NCBI GenBank assembly: GCA_964592115.1
Contig: CAZQCP010000002.1
Span: 1 to 64,000 of the forward strand
Origin: Sva-07 sp964592115
Lineage (GTDB): Bacteria; Actinomycetota; Acidimicrobiia; Acidimicrobiales; Ilumatobacteraceae
Direction: 5' to 3'
DNA length: 64,000 bases
Below the pieces are notes generated by a model. That model did not search any database and was not told where the DNA came from. It saw only the letters and a program-made list of their open reading frames with translations. A program made the translations under genes and the position numbers. Below, in pieces: positions 1 through 7,963 of the stretch. Within the stretch, counting starts at the first letter, position 1. Every line of letters begins with the position of its first letter.

Positions 1-619
1 CGGCGATGGGCATCGTGCGCGTCCGGGCGGCGGCGATCTCGATCGCCAGCGGCAAGCCGTCGAGTTGGCGGCAGAGGTCGACGATCGCGGCGCGTTGACC
101 ATCCTCGACGGACGCGCCCGCGTCACGGCACCGCAGCAGGAACAGCTCGACGGATGCGTTGGTCGGATCGTCGTCGTCGAGGGTCGGCATCGGCAACGGC
201 GCCAGTGGCACGAGCGACTCACCGGGCACCTCGAGCGGTGACCGGCTCGTGGCCACCACGGTCGGCTGGCGACACGCCCCGAGTACCTGCACCAGTGCCT
301 CGGCCGCCGCGTCGAGCACGTGCTCGCAGTTGTCGACCACGACGAGCGCCGGCTGGTCACCCGGTGATGCCATCAGTGCATCGAACGAGTCGAACCCCAG
401 CTGGCTGGCGATCGCGCCGCCGACGCCCGCCGGGTCGTCGAGCCGTGTGAGGTCCACGTGGAACACGCCGCGGGCGAACCGGTCCCTGAGACGCTCAGCG
501 GCCGTGCGCGCCAACGCCGTCTTGCCGACGCCGCCCGGACCGACGATCGTGACGAGCCGATTGGTTCGGACTCGGTCCTCGATGTCGTCGAGCTCCCGGG
601 ACCTCCCGACGAGTTCCAT
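1..619 (-). CDS. NB-ARC/LuxR-type ATP-binding regulator, partial
   Basis: The gene runs off the left edge; about 206 N-terminal residues are visible. It starts at the ATG at 619, with an in-frame stop five codons upstream, so the ATPase domain begins almost at residue 1 (MELVGRSRELDDIED). A Walker A loop (GPGGVGKT), a Walker B strand (ALVVVDNCEHVLDA), the sensor strand VVATSRSPLEVPGE and the LDGLPLAIEIAAAR motif place it with STAND/NB-ARC ATPases found in AfsR, SARP and LuxR-type regulators. The rest of such proteins is usually tetratricopeptide repeats with a C-terminal DNA-binding domain, which lies outside the window. No effector domain precedes the ATPase, so it is not a SARP fusion at the N-terminus. 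Confidence 0.85.
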   Translation of the reverse strand, partial: MELVGRSRELDDIEDRVRTNRLVTIVGPGGVGKTALARTAAERLRDRFARGVFHVDLTRLDDPAGVGGAIASQLGFDSFDALMASPGDQPALVVVDNCEHVLDAAAEALVQVLGACRQPTVVATSRSPLEVPGESLVPLAPLPMPTLDDDDPTNASVELFLLRCRDAGASVEDGQRAAIVDLCRQLDGLPLAIEIAAARTRTMPIA

Positions 620-644
620 CGTCGGTGCACGCTATTGCAGTCGA

Positions 645-674
645 CTCACGGTGTGAGGCGTGATCTCACGGTGT
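645..674. promoter_or_regulatory. Direct repeat CTCACGGTGT x2, 20 bp apart
   Basis: CTCACGGTGT occurs at 645-654 and again at 665-674, exactly 20 bp (two helical turns) apart. The site lies in the divergent spacer between the ATPase gene and the homocysteine methyltransferase gene. The first copy is part of the near-palindrome TCACGGTGTGA. This spacing suits two protomers on one face of the helix. It is a candidate operator; the bound protein is unknown. Confidence 0.4.
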
Positions 675-714
675 CAGTGGTGTCAAGGCACACACCCGCG
701 AAAGGAACAACACC

Positions 715-1695
715 ATGACCTCGACAAAGACATCTCCCGGAACCACCACCACGACGACCACCACGACCACCAACGCCGGGTCGCTGCCCCAGCTCACCAG
801 CGCCACTCCGTTCCTCTCCGACGGCGGACTCGAGACGCGCCTCATCTTCCAAGACGGCGTCGACCTGCCCGAGTTCGCCTCGTTCACGTTGCTCGACTCC
901 GACGCCGGAACGGCGACCTTGCGCGCGTACTACACCCCGTATCTGGAACTCGCCGAACAGCACGCCATCGGGATCGTGCTCGACACGCCGACGTGGCGGG
1001 CGAGCCTCGACTGGGGTGCCCGTCTCGGCTTCGACGGCACGCGGATGGCGACGCTCAACCGTCGTGCCGTCGAGCTCGTCGACAGCGTGCGCCGTCAGCA
1101 CCCCGGCGTGCAGGCGGTGGTCAACGGGGTCATCGGACCGCGCGGCGACGGCTATGTGATCGACACGGCGATGTCGACGTCGGAGGCCGCCGCGTACCAC
1201 GCGCTGCAGGCGCGGGCGTTCGCCGAGGCGGGCGCCGAGATGATCAGCGCGATCACGATGACCTACGCCGACGAGGCCGCCGGCATCGCCCGCGCGGCCA
1301 AGGCGGTCGGGCTTCCCTCCGTGATCTCGTTCACCGTCGAGACCGACGGCCGGCTGCCGTCGGGCCAGACGATCGGCGATGCGATCGCCCAGGTCGACGA
1401 CGCCACGGGCGCGTCACCGGCCTACTACATGATCAACTGCGCCCACCCGACCCACTTCTTGCCGACGATCGACGCCGCGGCGCCGTGGGTGAGCCGGGTT
1501 CGTGGTGTCAGGGCCAACGCCTCGCGCCAGAGCCACGCCGAGCTCGATGCGGCGACCGAACTGGATCGCGGCGACATCGCCGAGCTCGCCAGCCTCTACG
1601 TCGAGCTCGACGAGATCTTCGATCTCTGCGTGTTCGGCGGTTGCTGCGGCACGGATCACGATCACATCGGAGCGATCGCCGCCGCCCTCGCCTGA
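715..1695 (+). CDS. Homocysteine S-methyltransferase family protein
   Basis: 326 residues. Family members transfer a methyl group from S-methylmethionine or a betaine to homocysteine, using a Zn held by three cysteines. All three are visible: Cys243 in NCAHPTHF and Cys310-Cys311 in GGCCGTDHDH. The N-terminal barrel motif FLSDGGLETRLIF is typical. AAAGGA lies about 8 nt before the ATG. The first 25 residues are odd: ten consecutive threonines encoded by an ACC/ACG repeat, probably an unstructured and length-variable tail, so the functional domain starts near residue 30. It has no methionine-pathway neighbours. The methyl donor cannot be read from sequence. Confidence 0.85.
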   Translation: MTSTKTSPGTTTTTTTTTTNAGSLPQLTSATPFLSDGGLETRLIFQDGVDLPEFASFTLLDSDAGTATLRAYYTPYLELAEQHAIGIVLDTPTWRASLDWGARLGFDGTRMATLNRRAVELVDSVRRQHPGVQAVVNGVIGPRGDGYVIDTAMSTSEAAAYHALQARAFAEAGAEMISAITMTYADEAAGIARAAKAVGLPSVISFTVETDGRLPSGQTIGDAIAQVDDATGASPAYYMINCAHPTHFLPTIDAAAPWVSRVRGVRANASRQSHAELDAATELDRGDIAELASLYVELDEIFDLCVFGGCCGTDHDHIGAIAAALA

Positions 1696-1721
1696 CGAAC
1701 CGGCGCCGCACCAGCCACTCT

Positions 1722-1778
1722 CCTCGATCTCGGTCGGATCAGTCCCGCGTGGCGGGAACATCCCGACCGAGATCGAGG
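1722..1778. repeat. 51-nt palindrome class A, copy A1
   Basis: Outer arms CGATCTCGGTCGG and CCGACCGAGATCG pair perfectly and extend outward by 3 bp. A symmetric 5/5 internal loop (ATCAG/ACATC) and an inner hairpin TCCCGC-GTG-GCGGGA follow. The core is 1725-1775, 51 nt. It sits between two same-strand genes, 27 nt after the methyltransferase stop. There is no U-run, so it is not a standard intrinsic terminator. Confidence 0.85.
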
Positions 1779-1872
1779 GTGGGGCGATACCGTACGCAGC
1801 AGGATTGCATACGATCTGCGATCCGGCCTGTTCCGCTGTGGGCAGGACGCGAACAGGAAGGAGACGTTCCGC

Positions 1873-2765
1873 ATGCCGACCGTGACGCCCCGCATCGCCG
1901 TCCGTGACGTGACGTTGCGCGACGGCCTGCAAGACGAAGCTCCGATCTCGACCGAGGCGAAGCTGGCGATCTTCGAGGCACTCGTCGCGGCGGGCGTCGA
2001 CGATCTCGAACTGACGTCGTTCGTCCGCCCCGATCGCGTCCCTGCCCTCGCCGACGCGGAGCAGCTCGTCGCAGCCACCAATACCGCCGTCGGTGTGCGC
2101 CGGTGGGGGCTCGTGCTCAACGAGCGCGGCGCCGACCGCGCACTGGCGGCCGGGCTCGAGCACCTGCAGTTCGTGTTGTCCGTATCGGAGGCGCACAACC
2201 TCGCCAACGCCGGTCGCAGCGTCGACGACAGCTTCGCCGCACTCGCGTCGATCCGCGCGGCCGCGCCGGACGCAGCCGTGGAGGTGACGCTGGCGACGTC
2301 GTTCGGCTGTCCGCACACCGGTCCCGTCGACCCGGCGGTCGTCGACGATGCCGTTGCCCGCTCGCTCGATGCCGGTGCTGACGGCATCGGGCTCGCCGAC
2401 ACGATCGGCACCGCCGTGCCGTCCGATGTCGCCTTGGTCGTTGGGCGTGCCGTCGAGCGATGTCACGACGTGCCGGTCGGCGCCCACCTGCACGACACGC
2501 GTGGCCTGGCGATCGCCAACGCACTCGCCGCCATCGGGGCGGGCGCAGTCCGGCTCGACGCTGCGCTCGGCGGGCTGGGCGGGTGCCCCTTTGCGCCGGG
2601 TGCGTCGGGCAACGTGCCGATCGAAGACCTCGCCCACGTGCTCGTGGAGGAGCGGTACGACGTCGGTCTCGACGTCGCTGCGCTCGTCGACGCGGCGGCG
2701 CTGGCGTGCCGGTCCACCGGCCGGACGATCGGCAGCCACATCGGTGCAGCCGGCCCGCGGTTCGC
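1873..2765 (+). CDS. HMG-CoA-lyase-like aldolase, 3' end lost in gap
   Basis: About 297 residues are visible before the N run; the family is usually about 300, so only the tail is missing. This DRE-TIM fold cleaves 3-hydroxy-3-methylglutaryl-CoA or a related acyl-CoA to acetyl-CoA plus a keto acid. The metal and substrate motif RDVTLRDGLQDE is at residues 8-19, the metal histidines are in GAHLHDTRG, and the catalytic cysteine is Cys238 in GGLGGCPFAPGASGN. A GntR regulator lies directly after the gap and may control it. GGAAGGAGA upstream of the ATG is a good ribosome binding site. It could also be a citramalate- or hydroxy-acid-specific homologue. Confidence 0.85.
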
Positions 2766-2865
2766 NNNNNNNNNNNNNNNNNNNNNNNNNNNNNNNNNNN
2801 NNNNNNNNNNNNNNNNNNNNNNNNNNNNNNNNNNNNNNNNNNNNNNNNNNNNNNNNNNNNNNNNN
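2766..2865. other. Assembly gap (100 N)
   Basis: Exactly 100 N, the conventional placeholder for a join of unknown size. It removes the stop codon of the lyase gene and the region before the GntR gene. The two flanks share no visible overlap, unlike the other two gaps. Confidence 0.95.
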
Positions 2866-2870
2866 GTGTG

Positions 2871-3545
2871 ATGGGCGGCGAGCGTGCTGGCGTCGAGCTC
2901 GCCTACGAGCGCGTCCGCACCGCGATCGTCGAAGGCGAGTTCGCGCCGGGGCAGCGACTGATCGAGCAGCGCATCGCCGAGCAGTACGAGCTGTCACGCA
3001 CACCGGTGCGCGAGGCGATCCGGCGGCTCGAGGCGGAAGGCCTCGTGGTGAGCGTGCGCCATCGTGGCGCCATCGTCCGCGAGGTCTCGCTCGACGAGGT
3101 CGAGGATCTGTACGAGTTGCGGGCGCGGCTGGAGTCGTATGCCGCTGAGCTGGCGGCGGCGCGGGCAACCCCAGAGCAGCGCATCGCGCTCGCCGACGCG
3201 GCGGCGCAGTTCGCTCGGGTGCGCAGCCGCGGCACCGGCCGTTCACGTCGCAGGGTCGAGTTCGTACGTGAGCTCAATGCAGCCAATGGCACGCTCCACC
3301 GACTGATCGTCGAGGCCGCCCATCACGATCGGCTCGCAGCCATGCTGCGCCGGACGGTCGACATCCCGCTCGTCTTCGGTGCCTTCCGCCGCTTCGACGA
3401 CGCCGAGCTGGAGCGCTCCGATCTCTTCCACCGTTTGATCGTCGACGCGATCGTCGACGGCGACGGCGCCCGCGCGTCACGTCTCATGACCGAGCACATC
3501 GCCCAGGGTCGCGACGTCGTGCTCGGCGCCCTCCGCTCCTCCTGA
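2871..3545 (+). CDS. GntR/FadR-family transcriptional regulator
   Basis: 224 residues if it starts at the first ATG after the gap; the natural start could lie in the missing sequence, but MGGERAGVELAYERVRTAI is a normal N-terminus. The winged helix-turn-helix reads ALIEQRIAEQYELSRTPVREAIRRL-like at residues 25-55 (LIEQRIAEQYELSRTP is visible). The rest is helical and fits an FCD ligand domain, with acidic and histidine positions in LHRLIVEAAHHDRL and FHRLIVDAIV. Such regulators sense small acids or acyl-CoAs. The adjacent lyase is the obvious candidate target, but no operator is visible because of the gap. Confidence 0.85.
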   Translation: MGGERAGVELAYERVRTAIVEGEFAPGQRLIEQRIAEQYELSRTPVREAIRRLEAEGLVVSVRHRGAIVREVSLDEVEDLYELRARLESYAAELAAARATPEQRIALADAAAQFARVRSRGTGRSRRRVEFVRELNAANGTLHRLIVEAAHHDRLAAMLRRTVDIPLVFGAFRRFDDAELERSDLFHRLIVDAIVDGDGARASRLMTEHIAQGRDVVLGALRSS

Positions 3546-3572
3546 GTGTTCGGACTGCGAGTGTTGCGTCGG

Positions 3573-4706
3573 TCAGCCGTGGACGAACGGCAGGTCGCGC
3601 TGGTAGAGCATCGCGAAGATCACATTCGGTGGGGTCTCGACGAAGTCGATGGTGGCGACCACGAGATTCCCGTCCACCGCGATGTCGCGGAGCGAGAGTC
3701 GCTCACTGAGCGCTTGACCCGTCACGAGCGAGGTGCCGGTCTCGATCGTCTCGCTGATCGCCTCGGCATTGTCGGCCGCGGCATCGGCGGTCGGATGGTG
3801 GTACACGATCGTCGCCGACGGTCCGTCGTCGCTGACGCTCAACCCGACGCCGATCGCCGTGAACAGCTCCGGCAGTGTTCCGGACTCGGCGAGCAACGTC
3901 TCGACGTGTTCGGGTGTCTGGCTCGCACCGAGCGCAGCGACGATCGAGTGGTCGCCGCCAGCGAGGAGGACCGCCGTGTACACGTCGGCCCGGTCGAGCG
4001 TCTCGGCGATCGACCTGAGCCGTTCGTTGTCGCCGAGCGCCGTCGCTGGCCCGGCGAGCCATGCAGCGATCGGTGGCGTGGTACGAGATGCGGCGAGGAG
4101 GCCGTCCTTCGTCGCCAACCGCAGTGATTCCCCGAGCGGGCGGGCTGGAGTAACGCCGGAGATGTCGATCGCCAGGTCCTCGCCACCCAGCGACCAGATG
4201 CCTTCGACCGGCTCGCCGACCGCTTCGTCGATCGCGTCGCTGCGGTCGCTGCTCATGGTGGCCACCGTGAACAGGCGGGGCAGGTCGGAGACCGTGACGT
4301 ACTGGTCGACGTCGGCCACCGCCCAGCCGAGCTCCTCACGGATCTCGTCGACCCGGGCGAGCTGTTGCGGGCTGAACGACTCGCTGAGCTGGACGTAGTG
4401 GGCCCCGGGAGGTTGCTGTGCGACCCCGGTGATCGCGGCGATCCAGTCGCGGACCGCGTCCGCGTCGTCCGGTTCGGGTCGTTCGACGCCTGCCTCGTCG
4501 GTCGCCGCCGCGAGGTCGCCATAGGTGATCTCCAACATGACGTTGCCCTCCGCGACCACCGCAGGGAGTTGGTCCAACAGCGCGGCGAACGACCCGTCGC
4601 TCGCCGTGTCATCGTCGCCTCCACACCCGACCGCCGCCGCGGCGAGGGCGATCACCACGATGGGCGCGAGGCGCGCCGCACGGCAGGGATGGTTTCGCAG
4701 ACGCAT
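3573..4706 (-). CDS. Putative lipoprotein, unknown function
   Basis: 377 residues starting at MRLRNHPCRAARLAP. A basic n-region, a hydrophobic stretch (IVVIALAAAAV) and the lipobox AVGC mark it as a lipid-anchored secreted protein. The mature part is acidic and starts CGGDDDTASDG. No enzyme motif is recognised. The mature region alternates strands and helices with repeated VYTAVLLAGG- and SATIVYHH-like hydrophobic strands, as in proteins that report a residual or sum of variables, but I do not assign a fold. It reads away from a 51-nt palindrome (B1) at its 5' side. No partner gene is evident. Confidence 0.75.
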   Translation of the reverse strand: MRLRNHPCRAARLAPIVVIALAAAAVGCGGDDDTASDGSFAALLDQLPAVVAEGNVMLEITYGDLAAATDEAGVERPEPDDADAVRDWIAAITGVAQQPPGAHYVQLSESFSPQQLARVDEIREELGWAVADVDQYVTVSDLPRLFTVATMSSDRSDAIDEAVGEPVEGIWSLGGEDLAIDISGVTPARPLGESLRLATKDGLLAASRTTPPIAAWLAGPATALGDNERLRSIAETLDRADVYTAVLLAGGDHSIVAALGASQTPEHVETLLAESGTLPELFTAIGVGLSVSDDGPSATIVYHHPTADAAADNAEAISETIETGTSLVTGQALSERLSLRDIAVDGNLVVATIDFVETPPNVIFAMLYQRDLPFVHG

Positions 4707-4729
4707 CCCGCGGACGGTATCGGTGACTT

Positions 4730-4780
4730 CGAAAAATGTCCGCCTCGTCACGCTGAGCGAGACGAAACGGACACTTTTCG
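4730..4780. repeat. 51-nt palindrome class B, copy B1
   Basis: Outer arms CGAAAAATGTCCG (4730-4742) and CGGACACTTTTCG (4768-4780) pair with one mismatch. The inner hairpin is CGTCACGC-TGA-GCGAGACG with one A-A mismatch. The length is exactly 51 nt. It begins 6 nt beyond the stop codon (minus strand) of the peptidoglycan-binding gene and lies upstream of the lipoprotein gene. Confidence 0.85.
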
Positions 4781-4786
4781 GCTGAG

Positions 4787-5473
4787 TCAGCGGGAGAGGA
4801 GGTCGAAGCGCCAGCGGAGGTTGATCGACCCGCCGAACGTGACGTCGCCGGACGCGTCCTCGGGGCGCCACTTCACGTCGAAGTCACCGCGCAAGAAGAT
4901 GTCGACGTTGCGCAGCGGTCGGATGCCGAACTCGACCTCGTTGTCGAGCCCGAGCTCGAACCCGCGGCTGCGTGACCAGTCGAGCGTCAGCTCCGTGGTC
5001 TCCTTCAGGAACCAGTTGCGCCAGAACCGGAACTCGCGGTTGAGGAGTTGCACGGACCCGTTCCCGGCGAGCGGCCCGACCGGCCCCTGCAACGTCAGTT
5101 GCGCGTTGGGCAGCTGCGCAAGGTCGAAGTTGTCGAAGTCGAGCAGCATCTGATCGATCGTCGTCTGGTCCCAGTGCAGGCGAAGGCTGAACGGCACCCG
5201 CAGGTCGAGCGGAGTGGTCGTACCTGGGGCGGCTGACGGGTTCTCCAGCTTGTCCCACGTGTCGTCGTCGACCACCCCAGTCTCGGGAAGTCCGACGAGC
5301 TGTTGGAAGAAGATGACGCTCTTTTCGGTGATCGGTCCGAAGATCCCATCGACCGGGCTCAGCTCGATTTGCCCGGCGGCGGCCTCGGTGGCGAGTCGCT
5401 GCTCCAGCAACTGCTGGAGGTACTCGACCCAGGCGGCCTCGTCGCTGTCACGTTCCAGTGTCGGATTGGCCAT
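4787..5473 (-). CDS. Peptidoglycan-binding-domain protein
   Basis: 228 residues. Residues 14-75 form a PG_binding_1 module (YLQQLLEQRL, DGIFGPITEKSVIFFQ, VDDDTWDKL), which binds cell-wall peptide stems or serves as a spacer in phage-like and secreted proteins. Residues 90-228 are an unrecognised beta-rich domain with alternating strands (LDLRVPFSLRLHWDQ, ELTLDWSRSRGFELGL, SINLRWRFDLL). No signal peptide is visible, so the cell location is unclear; it may be exported by a non-Sec route. The gene is 13 nt downstream of a 57-residue ORF on the same strand, probably one transcript. Confidence 0.75.
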   Translation of the reverse strand: MANPTLERDSDEAAWVEYLQQLLEQRLATEAAAGQIELSPVDGIFGPITEKSVIFFQQLVGLPETGVVDDDTWDKLENPSAAPGTTTPLDLRVPFSLRLHWDQTTIDQMLLDFDNFDLAQLPNAQLTLQGPVGPLAGNGSVQLLNREFRFWRNWFLKETTELTLDWSRSRGFELGLDNEVEFGIRPLRNVDIFLRGDFDVKWRPEDASGDVTFGGSINLRWRFDLLSR

Positions 5474-5486
5474 GCCGTCGACCTCC

Positions 5487-5660
5487 TCAGGCGATCGCCG
5501 ACCCGCCGGAGCGGAGCGATTCGTCGATGCCGTCGACGTTCGGCGGGATCGGCTCGTGTTCGAGCCATGCCACCCACTCCGCGTCGAGGCCCAGCACCGC
5601 CTCGGGTGTGACGTCGCGCTCGAGCTCGACGCCTTCGATGTCTTGCGATGGTCCGTCCAT
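5487..5660 (-). CDS. Small acidic protein, 57 aa
   Basis: Starts MDGPSQDIEGVELERD and ends SLRSGGSAIA. It is acidic with one tryptophan-rich segment (EWVAWLEHEP). The stop codon is 13 nt before the start of the peptidoglycan-binding gene, so the two are likely co-expressed. Codon positions are GC-biased in the third base as in neighbours, which supports a real gene. I recognise no family; the tight pairing hints at a structural partner of the peptidoglycan-binding protein. Confidence 0.5.
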   Translation of the reverse strand: MDGPSQDIEGVELERDVTPEAVLGLDAEWVAWLEHEPIPPNVDGIDESLRSGGSAIA

Positions 5661-5817
5661 GTCGCCTCCGATGTGCAGTCGCCCGCTCCGTCGATCGTGC
5701 GCCCGCCGACGGAGGTGCGACAGGTGCGGTGGGGCGGCCACGCGGGCATCTCGTTGCCCGATCGTGCTCCCGGGCCGGATCGGCGACCCGGCCAGCGACC
5801 CGTGACGGGGACGGACA

Positions 5818-5852
5818 AGCAACGGCTCGGGGTCCGTCCCCTCCCTGTTGCT
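5818..5852. repeat. 35-nt palindrome class C, copy C1
   Basis: AGCAAC and GTTGCT arms enclose an inner GGGG-TCCGT-CCCC hairpin. It is a degenerate copy of the better-conserved elements at 16576 and 49304. It lies 28 nt beyond the 3' end (minus strand) of the glycosidase gene, a position that suits transcription termination. Confidence 0.65.
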
Positions 5853-5888
5853 CACTCGGTATTGCTGATTCGGTGTTGCCTATTCGGC
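5848..5888. repeat. Three imperfect 14-bp tandem units
   Basis: The unit TTGCTNAYTCGGTR is repeated at 5848, 5862 and 5876 (third copy TTGCCTATTCGGCG). The last unit contains the stop codon of the glycosidase gene, and the first overlaps the right arm of palindrome C1. It may have arisen by slippage next to the hairpin. Confidence 0.55.
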
Positions 5889-7766
5889 GGTGGGGACCGT
5901 GACGTACTTGGTGAGGTCGCCGGCGTCGGCGCGTGCGCCTGGCGGAGCGACGACCCACAGCGCCCAGTCACGGTGGGCGAGCGTGACGGTCAGTTCGTGG
6001 GCGTCGCCGAGCCCGCCGTGGCGCCAGTCGAGGACGGAGCGCGTGCCGTCGATGCCGAGCTCGTCGAGGCGGAGCGTGTCGGTGATCTGGTCGCGCTCGC
6101 TGGCCGAGTCGGGTTCCGTGTCGGTCGTCGTGTTGATCGCCAGGACGTACGTCCACGGCTGGCCGGAGCTGGTCGCCGTCGTCGATGCCCACGCAAGACG
6201 CTCACCGCGCGCTGGTTCGCCGAACAGGCAGCCGTCGATCAGCGCCAGGGGGCGGTCGACGTGGCGGATCGTGCCGTCGTCGTCGCACGTGCGCATCACG
6301 ATCGCACGGTTCGTGCGACCGATCCGATCCCCGATGCCGACCGGTCCGGCCGACATGCACGCCAGCAGCGCCTCGAGCTCGTGGTGCTCGTCACCGTCGA
6401 TCGGGTCGATGTCGTTCGGGTCGACGCGGCCGCCGGCAGGCAGGTCCGCCGAGAAGAAGCAGTCCTTGAACGCCCGCAGTCCCAGCGCGCCCGCGAGCCG
6501 ATTGACGGTCAGGTACCACGTCCACAAGAGCGCCGGGTCGGCGGCGAAGCGGTAGTCGTCGCTCGTGCGCACGGCGACGACTCGGTCGAGTGAGGCGGCG
6601 TGGATGAGGTCGGCCGGCGTCGCCATGCACCAGATGAGGTCGACACCCGACTCGGCGGCGAGCTCGTCGAGCCCGCGCTGCCACCGCGCCGCGCGGCCGG
6701 GCGCGGCGCGCAGCGCCCGGATGCCGAACCAGTACATCAGCATCCAGTCCTGCTCGATCGCGCACACACCCCAGCGGCGGGCGTCGTCGAACCAGCGGCG
6801 AAAGAACGCCGTGTCGTGAGGATGAGCGCCGAGCAGGTCGACCCACCAATCGCCCTCGGTGACGTACGGCGACTCCGGCGAGATGTGCCGGGAGTGGATC
6901 ACCAGGGGCGGCCGTCCGAGGCGGTCGGCGAACGCCTCGATCGCGTCGCGCCCGTCGCTCGGCGGATCGAACGCATCGGCGCGTGGCGTCCACGTCATCA
7001 TCCCCGACGGCGGCACCTCCTCCGGGTATCCGATGGCGGTGATCGGCCGCGGCACCTCGTGGTCGTAGCACCAGGAGTCGAGCTCGATCGCCCGCACGGG
7101 CACCCCGTCGCGCCGGAGTGATTCGACCGCGTCGGCGACGCTCCCACCGTTCGTGCGGCCTGGCTCGGTGCGGTACCAGTAGGCGGCGCCGTTGTCGGAC
7201 CAGTACGACAGATGCGACGTGATCGGGTTGATCGACGCGTCGACTCGTGGCCGCCCACCGCGCATGTCGCTTCCCCACCGGTCGAGGAGCGCACCGATCG
7301 AGTCGCCGCGCAGCACGGCGAGTGTCGTCGAGAAACCGGTGGGGATCTCGTCGAGGTCGCCGTGCCAGCCCCAGCGCATCTCGCCGTCGGCGACCGACAG
7401 CACCTGCTCGTGTGGATGGTCGAGGGGAGCGAGGAGCACGTAACCGGTGGTGACCCGAGCGGCGAGGGCGCCGAGCACGGGAGGGGACTGGAGGTTCGGG
7501 GCGGGATGGAAGTCGAAGTCGAGTGCCGGTCCGGCGAGTACGGGCAGCGCGAACTGCGTGTACGCGAATCCGAGATGCTCGGTGGCACCGAGGATCTCGA
7601 CGGGCACGGCTGCGACGAGTTGCGAGAACCACCCGGTCGCGATCCCGGCGATGTCGCGGCTCGCGGTGAGCGTCAGCAGCGTGCGGTCGCCGTCGTCGAT
7701 GCGCCCCAAGACCACGCCGTCGGGCAGCAGGGGCTCACCGAGTCGGATCACGTCGTCGGTCTTCAT
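5880..7766 (-). CDS. TIM-barrel glycoside hydrolase, alpha-galactosidase-like
   Basis: 628 residues, cytoplasmic (no signal peptide). The middle resembles clan GH-D (GH36-like) enzymes: a beta-rich N-terminal domain (residues 1-170), SYWSDNGAAYWY, the substrate-pocket motif VRAIELDSWCYDHE, then CAIEQDW and VVAVRTSDDYR, where Asp residues could be nucleophile and acid/base. A C-terminal beta domain ends near WALWVVAPPG. Substrate is unknown; an alpha-galactoside or related sugar is inference. It follows an MFS exporter gene on the same strand, about 42 nt away once the false gap is removed. The start MKTDDVIRL was chosen because upstream ATGs are out of frame. Confidence 0.6.
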   Translation of the reverse strand: MKTDDVIRLGEPLLPDGVVLGRIDDGDRTLLTLTASRDIAGIATGWFSQLVAAVPVEILGATEHLGFAYTQFALPVLAGPALDFDFHPAPNLQSPPVLGALAARVTTGYVLLAPLDHPHEQVLSVADGEMRWGWHGDLDEIPTGFSTTLAVLRGDSIGALLDRWGSDMRGGRPRVDASINPITSHLSYWSDNGAAYWYRTEPGRTNGGSVADAVESLRRDGVPVRAIELDSWCYDHEVPRPITAIGYPEEVPPSGMMTWTPRADAFDPPSDGRDAIEAFADRLGRPPLVIHSRHISPESPYVTEGDWWVDLLGAHPHDTAFFRRWFDDARRWGVCAIEQDWMLMYWFGIRALRAAPGRAARWQRGLDELAAESGVDLIWCMATPADLIHAASLDRVVAVRTSDDYRFAADPALLWTWYLTVNRLAGALGLRAFKDCFFSADLPAGGRVDPNDIDPIDGDEHHELEALLACMSAGPVGIGDRIGRTNRAIVMRTCDDDGTIRHVDRPLALIDGCLFGEPARGERLAWASTTATSSGQPWTYVLAINTTTDTEPDSASERDQITDTLRLDELGIDGTRSVLDWRHGGLGDAHELTVTLAHRDWALWVVAPPGARADAGDLTKYVTVPTAE

Positions 7767-7930
7767 CGCACCGTCNNNNNNNNNNNNNNNNNNNNNNNNN
7801 NNNNNNNNNNNNNNNNNNNNNNNNNNNNNNNNNNNNNNNNNNNNNNNNNNNNNNNNNNNNNNNNNNNNNNNNNNNCGGGCAGCAGGGGCTCACCGAGTCG
7901 GATCACGTCGTCGGTCTTCATCGCACCGTC
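7721..7930. repeat. Exact 55-bp duplication flanking an N gap
   Basis: Bases 7721-7775 and 7876-7930 are identical over 55 bp, separated only by 100 N (7776-7875). The copy contains the first codons of the glycosidase gene. An overlap of exactly 55 is what a de Bruijn assembler with k=55 leaves at adjacent contig ends, so the true sequence very likely has one copy and no gap. Confidence 0.9.
7776..7875. other. Assembly gap (100 N), probably spurious
   Basis: Exactly 100 N between two identical 55-bp ends. Collapsing it restores a 42-nt spacer between the MFS gene stop and the glycosidase start. Confidence 0.95.
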
Positions 7931-7961
7931 ATCGCATCGTCGCCGTCATCGCATCGTCGCC
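7928..7961. repeat. 17-bp tandem duplication
   Basis: GTCATCGCATCGTCGCC is repeated at 7928-7944 and 7945-7961, between the MFS stop and the glycosidase start. It may explain why assembly broke here. It places several ATG triplets before the glycosidase start, but they are out of frame or soon stopped. Confidence 0.85.
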
Positions 7962-7963
7962 GG

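Noticed and set aside
1725..1775. Class A palindromes as plain intrinsic terminators
   Set aside because: No U-run follows any of the copies, and copy A5 lies between two divergent gene starts.
2766..2871. Coding sequence continuing through the N run from the lyase into the GntR gene
   Set aside because: The reading is an artefact of N bases; the GntR start has a normal N-terminus and the lyase is almost full length before the gap.
7721..7930. A second, truncated copy of the glycosidase gene start
   Set aside because: The duplicated 55 bp flank an N run exactly and carry no difference; an assembly join explains them better than a gene duplication.
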